Assembly: GCA_963707435.1 (NCBI GenBank) | Contig: CAVPPF010000007.1 | Location: 124,001-188,000 of the forward strand | Source: UBA4744 sp963707435 | GTDB lineage: Bacteria > Actinomycetota > Acidimicrobiia > Spongiisociales > UBA4744 | Length of the DNA: 64,000 nt | Direction: 5' to 3' | Part shown: positions 23,451 through 33,569 of the stretch, in pieces | How the letters are laid out: each line of letters opens with the position of its first letter | How positions within the stretch are numbered: the stretch's first letter is position 1 | Notes under the pieces: generated by a model | The model's database searches: none | What the model saw: only the letters and a program-made list of their open reading frames with translations | What the model was told of the DNA's origin: nothing | Made by a program: the position numbers and the translations under genes

Positions 23451-26400
23451 GTGTATCTGAAATCCCTGAAGGTTGTCGGATTCAAATCGTTTGCCGACCG
23501 CACCCGGCTCGAGTTTGAACCGGGTGTGACGGTCGTGGTCGGTCCGAACGGCTCCGGCAAGTCGAACCTGGTCGACGCGATGGCCTGGGTGATGGGGACC
23601 CAATCGACCCGCACGCTGCGCACGGAGAGAATGGAGGACGTCATCTTCGCCGGTACGGCGACCCGCCCGGCGCTGAGCCGGGGCGAAGTGACCCTCGTGT
23701 TCGACAATGCTTCCCGGTTGCTCCCGCTCGATCTCGACGAGGTCAGCGTCACGCGTCGGCTCTACCGCGACGGGAGCAGCGACTACGAAATCAATGGTGT
23801 CGGCTGCCGGTTGATGGACGTCCAGGAATTGCTATCCGACAGCGGCATCGGGCGCTACCAGCACGTCATCGTGGGTCAAGGGCAACTCGACTCGATCCTC
23901 AACGCCAAACCCGAAGACCATCGAGCGGTGATCGAGGAAGCGGCCGGGATCCTCAAACACCGTCTGCGCAAAGAGCGGGCGGTTCGCCGCATGGAACGGA
24001 CCGATGCCGATGTGCTGCGCCTGCGGGACATCCTCCAGGAACTGAAGCGGCAGATGCGGCCGCTTCGGCGCCAGGCGCGCGCCGCCGAGCGATACGACTC
24101 CGTCAAGAGCAACGTGCGTGCGCTCCATCTCTTCCTCGGTGGCGAAGACCTGCGCCGGATCCGGGGACGGCGTGAGGTGGTTGGTACCGAGGAGATCACC
24201 GTCCGGGAGCGACTGGAAGCCGCCGAACGAGAACGCGGTGCGTTGGAACCTCGCCTCAGCCTGCTGGCCGAAGCCGCCGGAGAGGCCGGACGCGCCCTCG
24301 ATCGTGATACCGCCGCTGCGGCCCGCCTGGAGACCACGATGGAACGCTTGCGCCGCATCGGGCAGGTCGCCCACGAGCGCAGGAGATCGGCCGAAGCCAG
24401 GATGCACGGGGCCGGAGAACGGCGCCGGGATCTCGAAGATGAAGCGCTCCAACTGGAGATCGAGCTGGGGCAATCCGCCGATCAGGAGCGTCGCGCCTCC
24501 CAGGAGGCCGACCGGGCAGAACGGGCCATCCGGGCACTCGAAGACGAAGAACGGACCCTGGCCGAGCAAGAAGGCTTGCCGATGGAAGGAGCGGCCGCGG
24601 TTGTCCGCGGGAACCTGGCCGCCTTCGAAGCCGCAACCGATCGCGACGGCCGTGAAGCCCGCGACACGGGCCGGAGGCTCGAGATACTCCACGCGCAACT
24701 CGCCACCGAAGCACGAGAGATCGATCGGCTCCGCGATGAGATTCGCCAGATGGACATCGAAACGGAAACGGCTCAGCAGGCATACGAGAAGGCTGCAACC
24801 GTTCGAACGGCCGAGCAGAAGCGATGGGAACACGCCGAGCAGGACGCAACCGGCGCCAGGCTGGCGCACGCCGGGGCCCGGGCGCGAGCCGGAGCCCTCG
24901 AGAGCGTTGCCGCCGGACTCGCCGACCCGCGCGCTCGCGAACACATCGCAGGCAAGGCCGGGGTGGTCGGCACGGTTGCATCCCTGCTCGACATCCCGGA
25001 GGGCTATACCGCAGCCATCGACGGTGCGCTCGGTGCCTGGAGCGACGCCCTGGCCATCGACTCGTCCGAGCACATTCTTGAGGTCGTCGCCGACCTCAAG
25101 GCGGCCGGTCTGGGCGGCATCCCGCTCGTCATCGGCTCCGGGAGCCGGGGAGACGCCCCGGCGCGCCCGGTTGCAGCTTCGTGGGGCGTCGATGCTCTCG
25201 TGGATGTGCTCGGGCCGCAGGCCGACCTCGGTCTGGCAACGATGCTCTTCGGGGACGTCGTGGTCGCGGAAGGCTGGTCGGCCGCTTGGAAGATCGTCGA
25301 TCGCCATCCCCATATCCGGGCCGTCACACCGGAAGGCGATGTGATTGCGAGTTCGGGCGTCCGGGTTGCGCACCCGGACGGGGCCGGCCCGGCCATGGTC
25401 GAAGCGGCATTGGCCGACCTCGAGCAGGCCGAACTCGAGCTTGCCCGGGCGGAGAGTCGCCTCACCGCCGCGACCCGTTCGTTCGAAACCTCGCGAGAAG
25501 ACGAGCGCCGCACCCTGGAAGCGCTCGAATCGATTGAGGTCCGGATCTCCGGAGCGTCCGATGCACTGGACCGGCTTGAGCGGAGCCGCACGAGTACGGA
25601 GGATGAGATCGTCCGGCTCGAGGACCGACGGACCGCCCTGATTGAATCTGAGGCCGAACGGGAGGTCCAGATCGAGCAGCTTCGCGCCCGCCTCGCTGCT
25701 CTCGAAGGAGAAGAGGCCGAACGCCAGCGGGCATGGGACGAACTCGCGGCGCGGCGCCAATTCGTGGCAGCTCAGAAGGAGGATTCCCGGCGGGTCCGCC
25801 AGGAGGCCGCCTCAGCGTACGGTGCCATCGTCGAGCGCCGCCGCTTGCTGGAGCGTCGCCTCCGAGAAGTCCGGGGCGAACTCCAGAACCAGTCGAGCCG
25901 GCCTTTCGATCCGGCCCAGGTGGCTCGCCTGGCGGACGTCGAGGACGGATCTCGCCAAACGCTCGCAATCGTCCGCGCGCACATCGAGGCGCTCCGCGAC
26001 CGCCAACGTGACCTGCGACGCGAGGCCGGAGAGGCCGGGGTCAGACTCTCCGAAGCCAGGACCCGCTTCGAGGAACTGCGCAGCGCCATCGAGGCTGCAA
26101 AGGCGCAACTCTCGGGACTGGCTCTCGAGGCGACCGAACTTCGTTTGCGGGAAGAAGCGGTCGCGGAAGGCCTGCGACGGGATGCCGATGCAACCGAAGA
26201 GGAAGCCCTCGCCGCTCCCGAACCGGAGATTGAAGGCGATATCCAACCGGGCGAGATGCTGGACATCCTTCAGGCCGACCTCAGGCGAATGGGCCCCATC
26301 AATCCACTTGCTGCGGAGGAATACCTCGAGCTGGCGGAGCGCCACGACTTCCTCGAAGCCCAGCTCGAGGATCTCGAACAATCACGCGCAGACCTGCGCA

Positions 26401-26900
26401 AAGTGGTCAAGGCTCTCGACGCGGAGATCGTCGATTCGTTTACGACCGCATTCAACGAAGTCTCCGGCCACTTCGCCGACCAGTTTGCCGTGCTGTTCCC
26501 CGGGGGCAAGGGCCGGTTGCGACTGACCGACCCGGATCGGCCTCTCACGACCGGGGTCGATCTGGAAGCTCAACCTCTCGGAAAGAAGGTCAGCCGCCTG
26601 TCGCTGCTCTCCGGCGGCGAGAAGTCCCTGGCAGCCCTGGCCTTCCTGTTCGCAGTCTTCAAAGCGCGTCCGAGCCCCTTCTACGTCCTGGACGAGGTAG
26701 AAGCTGCCCTCGACGACGCCAACCTGCGGAGATTCCTGCGTCTGGTCGACCAGTTCCGGGGTTCTGCCCAGCTGGTCGTCGTCACGCACCAGCAGCAAAC
26801 TATGGAAGCTGCGGACGTGCTGTACGGAGTCACCATGGAGCCGGGTGGTTCCTCGAAGGTCGTGGCAAAACGGATGACGCCCGTCGGCATCTCCGTCTGA
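23451..26900 (+). CDS. smc: Chromosome segregation protein SMC
   Basis: 1149 residues. SMC dimers condense and align newly replicated chromosomes with ScpAB. The Walker A loop (VVGPNGSGKSNLVDAMAWVMG), two very long coiled-coil arms (about residues 170-490 and 640-960), a hinge near 490-640 (GKAGVVGTVASLLDIPEGYTAAIDGALGAW), the ABC signature LSGGEKSLAALAFLFAV and Walker B FYVLDEVEAALDD are in the expected order. GTG at 23451 is the start. ftsY follows after 36 bases. Confidence 0.96.
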   Translation: MYLKSLKVVGFKSFADRTRLEFEPGVTVVVGPNGSGKSNLVDAMAWVMGTQSTRTLRTERMEDVIFAGTATRPALSRGEVTLVFDNASRLLPLDLDEVSVTRRLYRDGSSDYEINGVGCRLMDVQELLSDSGIGRYQHVIVGQGQLDSILNAKPEDHRAVIEEAAGILKHRLRKERAVRRMERTDADVLRLRDILQELKRQMRPLRRQARAAERYDSVKSNVRALHLFLGGEDLRRIRGRREVVGTEEITVRERLEAAERERGALEPRLSLLAEAAGEAGRALDRDTAAAARLETTMERLRRIGQVAHERRRSAEARMHGAGERRRDLEDEALQLEIELGQSADQERRASQEADRAERAIRALEDEERTLAEQEGLPMEGAAAVVRGNLAAFEAATDRDGREARDTGRRLEILHAQLATEAREIDRLRDEIRQMDIETETAQQAYEKAATVRTAEQKRWEHAEQDATGARLAHAGARARAGALESVAAGLADPRAREHIAGKAGVVGTVASLLDIPEGYTAAIDGALGAWSDALAIDSSEHILEVVADLKAAGLGGIPLVIGSGSRGDAPARPVAASWGVDALVDVLGPQADLGLATMLFGDVVVAEGWSAAWKIVDRHPHIRAVTPEGDVIASSGVRVAHPDGAGPAMVEAALADLEQAELELARAESRLTAATRSFETSREDERRTLEALESIEVRISGASDALDRLERSRTSTEDEIVRLEDRRTALIESEAEREVQIEQLRARLAALEGEEAERQRAWDELAARRQFVAAQKEDSRRVRQEAASAYGAIVERRRLLERRLREVRGELQNQSSRPFDPAQVARLADVEDGSRQTLAIVRAHIEALRDRQRDLRREAGEAGVRLSEARTRFEELRSAIEAAKAQLSGLALEATELRLREEAVAEGLRRDADATEEEALAAPEPEIEGDIQPGEMLDILQADLRRMGPINPLAAEEYLELAERHDFLEAQLEDLEQSRADLRKVVKALDAEIVDSFTTAFNEVSGHFADQFAVLFPGGKGRLRLTDPDRPLTTGVDLEAQPLGKKVSRLSLLSGGEKSLAALAFLFAVFKARPSPFYVLDEVEAALDDANLRRFLRLVDQFRGSAQLVVVTHQQQTMEAADVLYGVTMEPGGSSKVVAKRMTPVGISV

Positions 26901-26936
26901 CCGTACAATCACGTTCGTATCCGGAACGAGGTACCC

Positions 26937-27935
26937 ATGGATCCGATCTACATCGCCCTGATCGCCCTGGCGCTGGTCCTGCTGGTCGTCGTGGTGGTGG
27001 TGCGCTCTCGCCGCTCTGTCCCGGGTTCGTCGACGGCGACGGCGGCTCCGGCACCTGCACTGGCGACCCGCCTGGCGAAAACCCGGGAAGCTCTGGGCGG
27101 ACGGCTGCGGGCGTTGCTGGCCGGCTCGATGGACGCCGCTTTTTGGGAGGGCCTCGAGGAAGCCCTGATCGCCGCAGATATCGGCGTAACGGCGAGCACC
27201 GAGGTGGTTGAACGGATCCGGGAGGACAAGCCCGAAGATGCCAACAAGGCGCGGCGAGCACTGCGCGATGAGTTGCTGAAGGTCCTCGATCGGGACGGGC
27301 GCGATCTGGCACTGACCGGTCGGCCCGCGGTCGTGATCGTGGTGGGTGTCAACGGAACGGGGAAGACGACCAGCATCGCCAAACTCGCCGCCCGGATGAA
27401 ATTCCGCGGGCTGGAACCGCTACTGGGTGCCGCCGACACCTTCCGGGCGGCAGCCGATCAACAACTCCGCACGTGGGCTGATCGTGTCGATGTCGAAGTC
27501 GTCGGCGGTCAGGCAGGGGCCGATCCGGCTTCGGTGGCGTTCGACGCCTACCAAGCAGCCCGCGCTCGCGGTCGTGATGTCGTCATCATCGACACAGCCG
27601 GCCGGCTTCACTCGAAGACCAATCTCATGGATGAGCTCGGCAAAGTAGTCAGGGTGGTGAGCCGCGCCGCCGGGAGCATCGATGAAGTCTTGCTGGTTTT
27701 GGACGCAACCACCGGGCAGAACGGAATCGCTCAGGTCCGTCAGTTCACGGAAGCAGTCGGAGTGACCGGCATTGTGTTGACCAAACTGGACGGGACTGCG
27801 CGAGGCGGCGTCGCCATCGCCGTCGAGCGGGAACTCGGCATACCGGTCAAGTTCATCGGAGTCGGCGAAGGTATCGACGACCTCATTCCTTTCGAACCCG
27901 GAGCATTTGTGGACGCTCTCCTGGAGGACGCATGA
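26937..27935 (+). CDS. ftsY: Signal recognition particle receptor FtsY
   Basis: 332 residues. FtsY is the membrane receptor for SRP-ribosome complexes. An N-terminal membrane anchor (residues about 4-23, IYIALIALALVLLVVVVVV) replaces the long acidic A domain of E. coli FtsY. The NG GTPase domain shows GVNGTGKTTSIAKLA, ADTFRAAADQQL, DTAGRLHSKTNLM and TKLDGTARGG. TACAAT (26904-26909) is a possible -10. Its stop overlaps the cdd ATG. Confidence 0.95.
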   Translation: MDPIYIALIALALVLLVVVVVVRSRRSVPGSSTATAAPAPALATRLAKTREALGGRLRALLAGSMDAAFWEGLEEALIAADIGVTASTEVVERIREDKPEDANKARRALRDELLKVLDRDGRDLALTGRPAVVIVVGVNGTGKTTSIAKLAARMKFRGLEPLLGAADTFRAAADQQLRTWADRVDVEVVGGQAGADPASVAFDAYQAARARGRDVVIIDTAGRLHSKTNLMDELGKVVRVVSRAAGSIDEVLLVLDATTGQNGIAQVRQFTEAVGVTGIVLTKLDGTARGGVAIAVERELGIPVKFIGVGEGIDDLIPFEPGAFVDALLEDA

Positions 27936-28330
27936 AACACACACCGCACGAGCTCCTCGCAGCAGCCAGAGCGGTCGCCGAAAACGCCTATGCGCCGTAT
28001 TCCCACTTCCGCGTTGGTGCCATCGCCGTCGGCGACGACGGACAGCTCTACCCGGGGGTCAACGTGGAGAATGCGGCGTATCCGTCGGGAGTGTGCGCCG
28101 AGGCCAGCGCCATTTCGGCAGCCGCCACGGCCGGAGTCAGAAAGATCGATGCCGTAGCTGTGGCCTGTATCGACGCTGCCCGGGAGGACCAGAACTATCC
28201 CTGCGGTCAGTGCCGACAGCGCCTCAACGAGTTCCGGGTTGAAACGGTCATCGTGGCAGGACCGGGCGGGGAGCCCCGGATCCACCCATTCAGCGAGCTG
28301 CTTCCGTTTGGTTTCCGGCTCGACGAGTGA
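27932..28330 (+). CDS. cdd: Cytidine deaminase
   Basis: 132 residues. Cdd converts (deoxy)cytidine to (deoxy)uridine. AENAYAPYSHFRVGA, NVENAAYPSGVCAEASAI with the catalytic Glu in CAE, and PCGQCRQRLNEF complete the zinc site of three cysteines. It overlaps ftsY by 4 bases and is convergent with the ETF genes. It is functionally linked to the nucleoside salvage operon at 30262-34890. Confidence 0.95.
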   Translation: MKHTPHELLAAARAVAENAYAPYSHFRVGAIAVGDDGQLYPGVNVENAAYPSGVCAEASAISAAATAGVRKIDAVAVACIDAAREDQNYPCGQCRQRLNEFRVETVIVAGPGGEPRIHPFSELLPFGFRLDE

Positions 28331-28457
28331 TCGCTCGTCGGGTTGTCCCACCACAGCGTCCGGTCAACGCTCCTCCGCCCGGGCCCCGGTACGATCCCGG
28401 TGCGCCGGCGCCTCCGTGGCGGTCGGACGCCGGTGGCTGTGGGTTGGTTGTTGCTTG

Positions 28458-29420
28458 CTAGCGGGCTTTCAGCGCCTCGACCAGTTTGGGGAGGACCTTG
28501 TGGACGTCCCCGACGACACCCAGGTCGGAAACACCGAAGATGGGTGCCTCCTCGTCCTTGTTGATTGAGATGATTACCTTCGAGTCCTTCATGCCCACCA
28601 GGTGCTGCATAGCACCGGAGAGGCCACAGGCCAGGTAGACGTCGGGTTTGACCGTCTTGCCGGTTTGCCCGACCTGACGGGAGTAAGGGACCCAGTCGGC
28701 GTCGACGATTGCCCGGGTGGCACCAACGGCTGCACCCAGCAAACCAGCCAATTCTTCGACGATGGCGAGTTGTTCCGCCGACCCCATGCCCCGGCCCGCA
28801 GCCACGACAACGGCGGCGTCCTCGAGCTGAGGGCCTTCGCGCTCTTCCACGTGGCGCCCGGTCACGACCGCCGCTCCGGCCTGCCCGACGTCGGGGAGGG
28901 CTACGGGGATCAGCTCCGGAGCTGCACCATTCCCCGGTTCGGCAGGAAACGACTTCGGGCGGGCGATGACGAGGAACGGGGCCCCTGCCCTGAAGATCGT
29001 GTCGACCAGTTGCGCTCCGCCGAAGATCTCATTGGTGACGGTGACATCATCGCCTGCGACGGTGATATCGACCGCGTTCGAAATCACGGGCTTGCCGAGC
29101 CGGGCGCTGAGGCGGCCTGCCACGTCCCGATCGGTTGAGGTCAGGCCGAACAGGACGACATCCGGAGCATGGCTCTCCACCAGCCCGGCGATGGCGGCCG
29201 CTGCAGCCGCGGTCGGCAATGTCTCATCGGGGGTCAGGTGGTAGACCTTCGTTGCGCCGTAGCGACCCAGTTCCGCGAAGAGTTCGTCCGAACCGGCTCC
29301 GAGGAGAACCGCTTCGAGGTCGCCTCCGAAGGTACGCGCTTTGGTCAGCAGCTCGAGGCTGATGGCGGCCGGCTTGCCATTCTGCTCCTCAACAAAAACC
29401 CAGGTTGTATTGACGGACAT
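28458..29420 (-). CDS. etfA: Electron transfer flavoprotein alpha subunit
   Basis: 320 residues. ETF alpha carries the FAD and passes electrons from acyl-CoA dehydrogenases to the quinone pool. The N-terminal domain is followed by the conserved C-terminal FAD-binding block GRGMGSAEQLAIVEELA, VGATRAIVDADWVPYSRQVGQTGKTVKPDVYLACGLSGAMQHLVGM and ISINKDEEAPIFGVSDLGVVGD. It directly follows etfB on the minus strand, with start and stop codons adjoining. Confidence 0.96.
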   Translation of the reverse strand: MSVNTTWVFVEEQNGKPAAISLELLTKARTFGGDLEAVLLGAGSDELFAELGRYGATKVYHLTPDETLPTAAAAAAIAGLVESHAPDVVLFGLTSTDRDVAGRLSARLGKPVISNAVDITVAGDDVTVTNEIFGGAQLVDTIFRAGAPFLVIARPKSFPAEPGNGAAPELIPVALPDVGQAGAAVVTGRHVEEREGPQLEDAAVVVAAGRGMGSAEQLAIVEELAGLLGAAVGATRAIVDADWVPYSRQVGQTGKTVKPDVYLACGLSGAMQHLVGMKDSKVIISINKDEEAPIFGVSDLGVVGDVHKVLPKLVEALKAR

Positions 29421-30179
29421 CTAGATCACCTTTACCTGTTCGAGGAGCTGCACGATGCGAAGGTGGGCTTCGCCGTCGTCCTCAACGATCTCACCTGCGG
29501 CTCGCTCGGGTGCCGGTCGCACCGCGACGATCTCCTGACCGGCGCTCACGGTCACGCCCAGGTCGGCGGCCGTGATCTGATCGATCGGCTTCCCTTTTGC
29601 AGCCATGATCCCCTTGAACGTGGGGTAGCGAGGTTCGACGACCCCGGCCGTGACGGTGATGACTGCCGGTGCTGACGATTCAACAATGTCGTAGCCGTAT
29701 TCGGTCTGGCGCTCGATGCGGATCGTGGTGCCGTCCAATTCGACCTTCTTGGCGAAGGTCAGGGCGGGCGCCTGGAGGAACTCGGCCATCTGCTGGGGAA
29801 CGACGCCGCTGTAGCCATCCGTCGATTCCGTTCCGGCGATGACGACGTCGAACCCTTCACGGCCGACGGCTTCACTCAGGATCCGGGCGGTGGTGAGCGA
29901 ATCGGCTCCACGCAGGCCCGGGTCGTCCACGACGACGGCCTTGTCGGCGCCCATCGCCAATGCCTGACGAATGCCCTGAAGGTTTCCGGCCGGGCCCATC
30001 GAGACCAGGGTGACGGTGCCTTCCGTTTGCTCGGCAATCATGAGGCCCATCTCAACGCCGTACCGGTCCGTGTCGTCGAGCACCTGATCGGTCGGCCGTT
30101 GCAGAAAGTGGGATTCAGGATCGAGTTCGTAGGGTGAAGCAGGGTCGGGTATCTGCTTGACGCAGACCATGACTCTCAT
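29421..30179 (-). CDS. etfB: Electron transfer flavoprotein beta subunit
   Basis: 252 residues. ETF beta pairs with EtfA. MRVMVCVKQIPDPASPYELD and the AMP/FAD-contact segment AMGADKAVVVDDPGLRGADSLTTARIL are characteristic, as is VVIAGTESTDGYSGVVPQQMAEFLQAP. The frame is open to 30227, but the ATG at 30179 fits family length and has AAGGAG upstream. Confidence 0.96.
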   Translation of the reverse strand: MRVMVCVKQIPDPASPYELDPESHFLQRPTDQVLDDTDRYGVEMGLMIAEQTEGTVTLVSMGPAGNLQGIRQALAMGADKAVVVDDPGLRGADSLTTARILSEAVGREGFDVVIAGTESTDGYSGVVPQQMAEFLQAPALTFAKKVELDGTTIRIERQTEYGYDIVESSAPAVITVTAGVVEPRYPTFKGIMAAKGKPIDQITAADLGVTVSAGQEIVAVRPAPERAAGEIVEDDGEAHLRIVQLLEQVKVI

Positions 30180-30261
30180 GAACGATGCTCCTTCTCTGGC
30201 GAGGTCTCCGCCGCAGTGGCATGACACGCCGATGCTAACGACTGCAAGCGCGATCCTGGAA

Positions 30262-31086
30262 TCAGGCGACGAGGTTGGGAAGCAGGCTGTCGATCAGGCC
30301 GCTGAAGCGAGAGCGAGCCGCCGTTGCGGTCTCCTGCACCTCAGCGTGGGAGAGCGGAGTGGGGGAGATGCCGGCGGCGAGGTTGGTGACCAGAGACACA
30401 GCCAGGACCCGGCTGCCCATGTGCCGAACGGCAATCGCTTCCGGCACGGTGGACATCCCGACCAGGTCGCCACCCATTCGTTTGATCATCTGGATCTCTG
30501 CCGGGGTCTCATAGGAGGGTCCGGAGAGCCACGCGTAGACGCCTTCCTTCAGATCGATGCCGACCCGGCCGGCCGTTTCGCTGGCGCGCAACCGCAGCTC
30601 CGCGTTGTACAGACCGGTCAGGTCGGGGAAACGTGGACCGAGCCGCGCATCATTCGGTCCCATCAGAGGGTTCGCTCCGGTGAGGTTGAGGTGATCCTTG
30701 ATCAGCACCAGGTCGCCGGGGGCGAGGCCTTCTCCAATGCCGCCTGCGGCGTTCGTGAGCACCACGGTGCCCGCCCCGGAGGCGACGGCGGTCCGCACAC
30801 CGAAGACGACCTCTTCGAGCGACCAGCCCTCGTAGTAGTGAACGCGTCCGGCCAGCACCATCACGTTGGTGCCGCCGATGTCGGAGGAGACAAGGGTCCC
30901 GGCATGACCCTCGACCCTTGGCACCGGGAAACCGGGGATACGATCGAAGGGCACTTCGATCGTGTTCGGGAGGGACGCGGCGTAGTCGCTCAATCCGGAG
31001 CCGAGGACCAGGGCGATGTCGTGCTTGTCGCGATTCGTTGCGGCGGCAATGGCGGCAGTGGCTGTGGCGATCTGGTGGTACGTCAT
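30262..31086 (-). CDS. punA: Purine nucleoside phosphorylase
   Basis: 274 residues. PNP phosphorolyses (deoxy)inosine and guanosine to base plus (deoxy)ribose-1-phosphate. It is the trimeric type: LVLGSGLSDYA, GRVHYYEGW, VLTNAAGGIGEGLAPGDLVLIKDHLN, and MSTVPEAIAVRHMGSRVLAVSLVTNLAAG. Its ATG overlaps the deoA stop. It is the last gene of the nucleoside salvage operon. Confidence 0.95.
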   Translation of the reverse strand: MTYHQIATATAAIAAATNRDKHDIALVLGSGLSDYAASLPNTIEVPFDRIPGFPVPRVEGHAGTLVSSDIGGTNVMVLAGRVHYYEGWSLEEVVFGVRTAVASGAGTVVLTNAAGGIGEGLAPGDLVLIKDHLNLTGANPLMGPNDARLGPRFPDLTGLYNAELRLRASETAGRVGIDLKEGVYAWLSGPSYETPAEIQMIKRMGGDLVGMSTVPEAIAVRHMGSRVLAVSLVTNLAAGISPTPLSHAEVQETATAARSRFSGLIDSLLPNLVA

Positions 31087-32390
31087 GATCGAACCTCCCC
31101 GAGAATCAGCGACGGTTGACCCGCCGGGACCGTTCCTATGTGAAATGCGCGTTTGAGGAGTGGACGGGCCATGGCGAGGCGCCCTTCGTCGTTGTACGAG
31201 ATCCGGGCGAGCGGCTGCCCCTCGTCAACCCGTTCACCGGGTTTTGCAACGATCGTGATACCCACAGCCGGGTCGATCTTGTCTTCCTTCCGCTCCCGAC
31301 CGGCTCCAAGCCGCATGGCGGCCACCCCCACCTTCAAGGCGTCGCACACCGTGACGTAGCCGCTGCGCGGGGCGGGTAGTTCCTCTTGGAACTTGGCCTT
31401 CGGGAGGAGACTTGGATGATCTACCACACGCGGGTCTCCTCCCTGCTCCTCGATCACCTCTGCGAACTTCTGCATGGCGGCGCCCGAATCCACAGCCGCC
31501 CGCAGCAGCCCGCGGGCCGCTTCGTCATCCTGGGCGAGGCCGGCCAGCTGCAGCATCTCGCTGCCCAGGACATAGGTGATCTCGACCAGATCTTCGGGAC
31601 CACCCCCGGCGAGTACTGCCAGCGACTCTGCAATCTCGTTGGCGTTGCCTACTTCACGGCCCAACGGGGTCGACATGTTGGTCAGCAACGCGACGACGTT
31701 GAGGTTGTAGGAGCGGCCGATGTCGACCAGCGTCTCCGCAAGCGTCTTGGCCTCGTCGAAAGTCTCCATGAACGCCCCCTCGCCCACCTTTACGTCGAGC
31801 ACCAGCCCGTCGAGGTCTTCAGCGAGCTTCTTCGACATGATCGATGAAGCGATCAACGGGATCGACGGAACCGTCCCGGTCGCATCGCGCAACGCATAGA
31901 GCTTCCGGTCGGCAGGAACAAGTGTCTTCGATTGCCCGGCCAGCACGAGGCCGGTCTTGGACAGGATTCTCTTGAAGACATCGGGATCGAGGTTGGTTGT
32001 GAATCCGGGGATCGTTTCGAGCTTGTCGAGCGTTCCGCCGGTATGGCCGAGACCCCGTCCACTCATCATCGGGACGACCACGCCGCACGCAGCGACCATG
32101 GGGCCGAGGGGAATCGATACCTTGTCGCCGACGCCGCCGGTGGAGTGCTTGTCCAGCTTGGGCGCTTTGATGTCCGAGAACTCGAGCACGTTGCCGGAGT
32201 TGAGCATTGCGTCGGTCCATGCCGACAATTCAGCGCGGTCGAACCCGCGGATGAAGATTGCCATGAGCATGGCCGACATCTGGTAGTCGGTAACCGTCCC
32301 GTTCGTGTAGTTCTTGATCAGCCAGCCGATCTCTGCAGCCGACAGCTTGCCGCCGTCCCGCTTCCGCTCGATCAAATCAACCGTTGTCAT
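31083..32390 (-). CDS. deoA: Thymidine/pyrimidine nucleoside phosphorylase
   Basis: 435 residues. The enzyme releases thymine or uracil and (deoxy)ribose-1-phosphate. KLDKHSTGGVGDKVSIPLGPMVAACGVVVPMMSGRGLGHTGGTLDKLE is the phosphate/nucleoside signature, and the C-terminal domain (YVTVCDALKVGVAAMRLGAGRERKEDKIDPAVGI) is complete. Overlaps of 4 bases link it to deoB upstream and punA downstream. Confidence 0.96.
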   Translation of the reverse strand: MTTVDLIERKRDGGKLSAAEIGWLIKNYTNGTVTDYQMSAMLMAIFIRGFDRAELSAWTDAMLNSGNVLEFSDIKAPKLDKHSTGGVGDKVSIPLGPMVAACGVVVPMMSGRGLGHTGGTLDKLETIPGFTTNLDPDVFKRILSKTGLVLAGQSKTLVPADRKLYALRDATGTVPSIPLIASSIMSKKLAEDLDGLVLDVKVGEGAFMETFDEAKTLAETLVDIGRSYNLNVVALLTNMSTPLGREVGNANEIAESLAVLAGGGPEDLVEITYVLGSEMLQLAGLAQDDEAARGLLRAAVDSGAAMQKFAEVIEEQGGDPRVVDHPSLLPKAKFQEELPAPRSGYVTVCDALKVGVAAMRLGAGRERKEDKIDPAVGITIVAKPGERVDEGQPLARISYNDEGRLAMARPLLKRAFHIGTVPAGQPSLILGEVRS

Positions 32391-33562
32391 GTGACCTCCG
32401 CAAGAAAGGAAGCCCCCCGGAGGGGTGCGGTCAGATTGAGCGCCTCGGAGATCGTGGCTGCAACATCGCAGTACTGGCCGCGGATCCCGAGATCTACACC
32501 TGCGGCTGCCCGGGCATGCACCAGGAGCGGCACGTATTCTCTCGTGTGGTCGGTGCTCCCGTCCGTCGGGTCGTTTCCGTGGTCGGCGCTGAAGACCAGC
32601 AGGTCGCGGTCGGTGAGCCGCTCGACCAGGGCCGGAAGATACGAGTCGATCAACGCCAGTCCTTCGGCGTACCCGGTGGGATTCTCCCGGTGGCCGTAGC
32701 GCATATCGAGATCGACCAGGTTGGTGAAAATGATGCCCTGGGGGTGCTCATCGAGAGCGGCGAGTGTCTTATCGAGACCATCAGCGTCGCCTTCGGTGTG
32801 AACGGCTTCGGTGAGCCCCCGGCCGGCGAACAGGTCTTCGATCTTGCCGATCCCGACGACCGTCAGGCCCGCTTCGGCGGCGTGATCGAGCATGGTTGGC
32901 GAGTGCGGCGGCATTGCGTAGTCGTGTCGCTCGTAGGTTCGATACAGGGAACCCAGCTCCCCTTCGAACGGGCGGGCGATGACCCGGCCGATGTTGTACT
33001 CATTGCAGTGGCGCCGGGCGATCTCGCACACCCGGTACAGCTCTTCGAGTGGTACGACGGCCTTGTGGGCGGCAATCTGAAACACGGAGTCGGCAGAGGT
33101 GTACAGGATGAGGTCGCCGGTCTCGAGGTGCTGCGGTCCGAGATCGTCGATGATCACGGTTCCGGATGCCGCGTAGTTGCCGATGAAGCGGTGTCCACTC
33201 TCCTGCTCGACTGCGCGCACCAGGGCCTCCGGAAACCCGGTGTCGGTGAAGGTCTGCGTCGGGTTCTCTGAGATGATCCCGGCCAGCTCCCAGTGGCCGG
33301 TGGTGGAGTCCTTCCCGGCCGAGGCCTCCGTCAGTCTCCCGAATGCCATGGATGGGTGGGAGGCCGGCGGGACCCCGAGCAGACCGGAGTGGAGGTTGCC
33401 AAGACCGGCGGCCTGGAAATGGGGGAGGGTGAGCCCACCAACCGCCTCTGCCGTGTGTCCGAGCGTGTCGGATCCTTCGTCACCGTATTCGGCTGCATCC
33501 GGTGCTTCGCCCGCTCCGCAGGAGTCGAGAACAATGACCACGGCCCGTTCGATATCGCTCAT
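32387..33562 (-). CDS. deoB: Phosphopentomutase
   Basis: 391 residues. DeoB interconverts (deoxy)ribose-1-phosphate and 5-phosphate, receiving the products of deoA and punA. It is an alkaline-phosphatase-superfamily enzyme with metal ligands in VIVLDSCGAGEAPDA, DSTTGHWEL and VFSADHGNDPTDGSTDHTREYVPLL. It sits 7 bases after the ATL gene and overlaps deoA. Confidence 0.96.
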   Translation of the reverse strand: MSDIERAVVIVLDSCGAGEAPDAAEYGDEGSDTLGHTAEAVGGLTLPHFQAAGLGNLHSGLLGVPPASHPSMAFGRLTEASAGKDSTTGHWELAGIISENPTQTFTDTGFPEALVRAVEQESGHRFIGNYAASGTVIIDDLGPQHLETGDLILYTSADSVFQIAAHKAVVPLEELYRVCEIARRHCNEYNIGRVIARPFEGELGSLYRTYERHDYAMPPHSPTMLDHAAEAGLTVVGIGKIEDLFAGRGLTEAVHTEGDADGLDKTLAALDEHPQGIIFTNLVDLDMRYGHRENPTGYAEGLALIDSYLPALVERLTDRDLLVFSADHGNDPTDGSTDHTREYVPLLVHARAAAGVDLGIRGQYCDVAATISEALNLTAPLRGASFLAEVT

Positions 33563-33569
33563 GAGTTCC

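Noticed and set aside
21427..25760. Minus-strand frames of about 640 codons opposite the rnc-smc region
   Set aside because: They are antisense to mutM, the deaminase and smc and have no recognisable domain.
28331..28457. Regulatory RNA or small gene between cdd and etfA
   Set aside because: The 127 bases separate convergent genes and show no convincing hairpin with T-run, promoter pair or coding frame.
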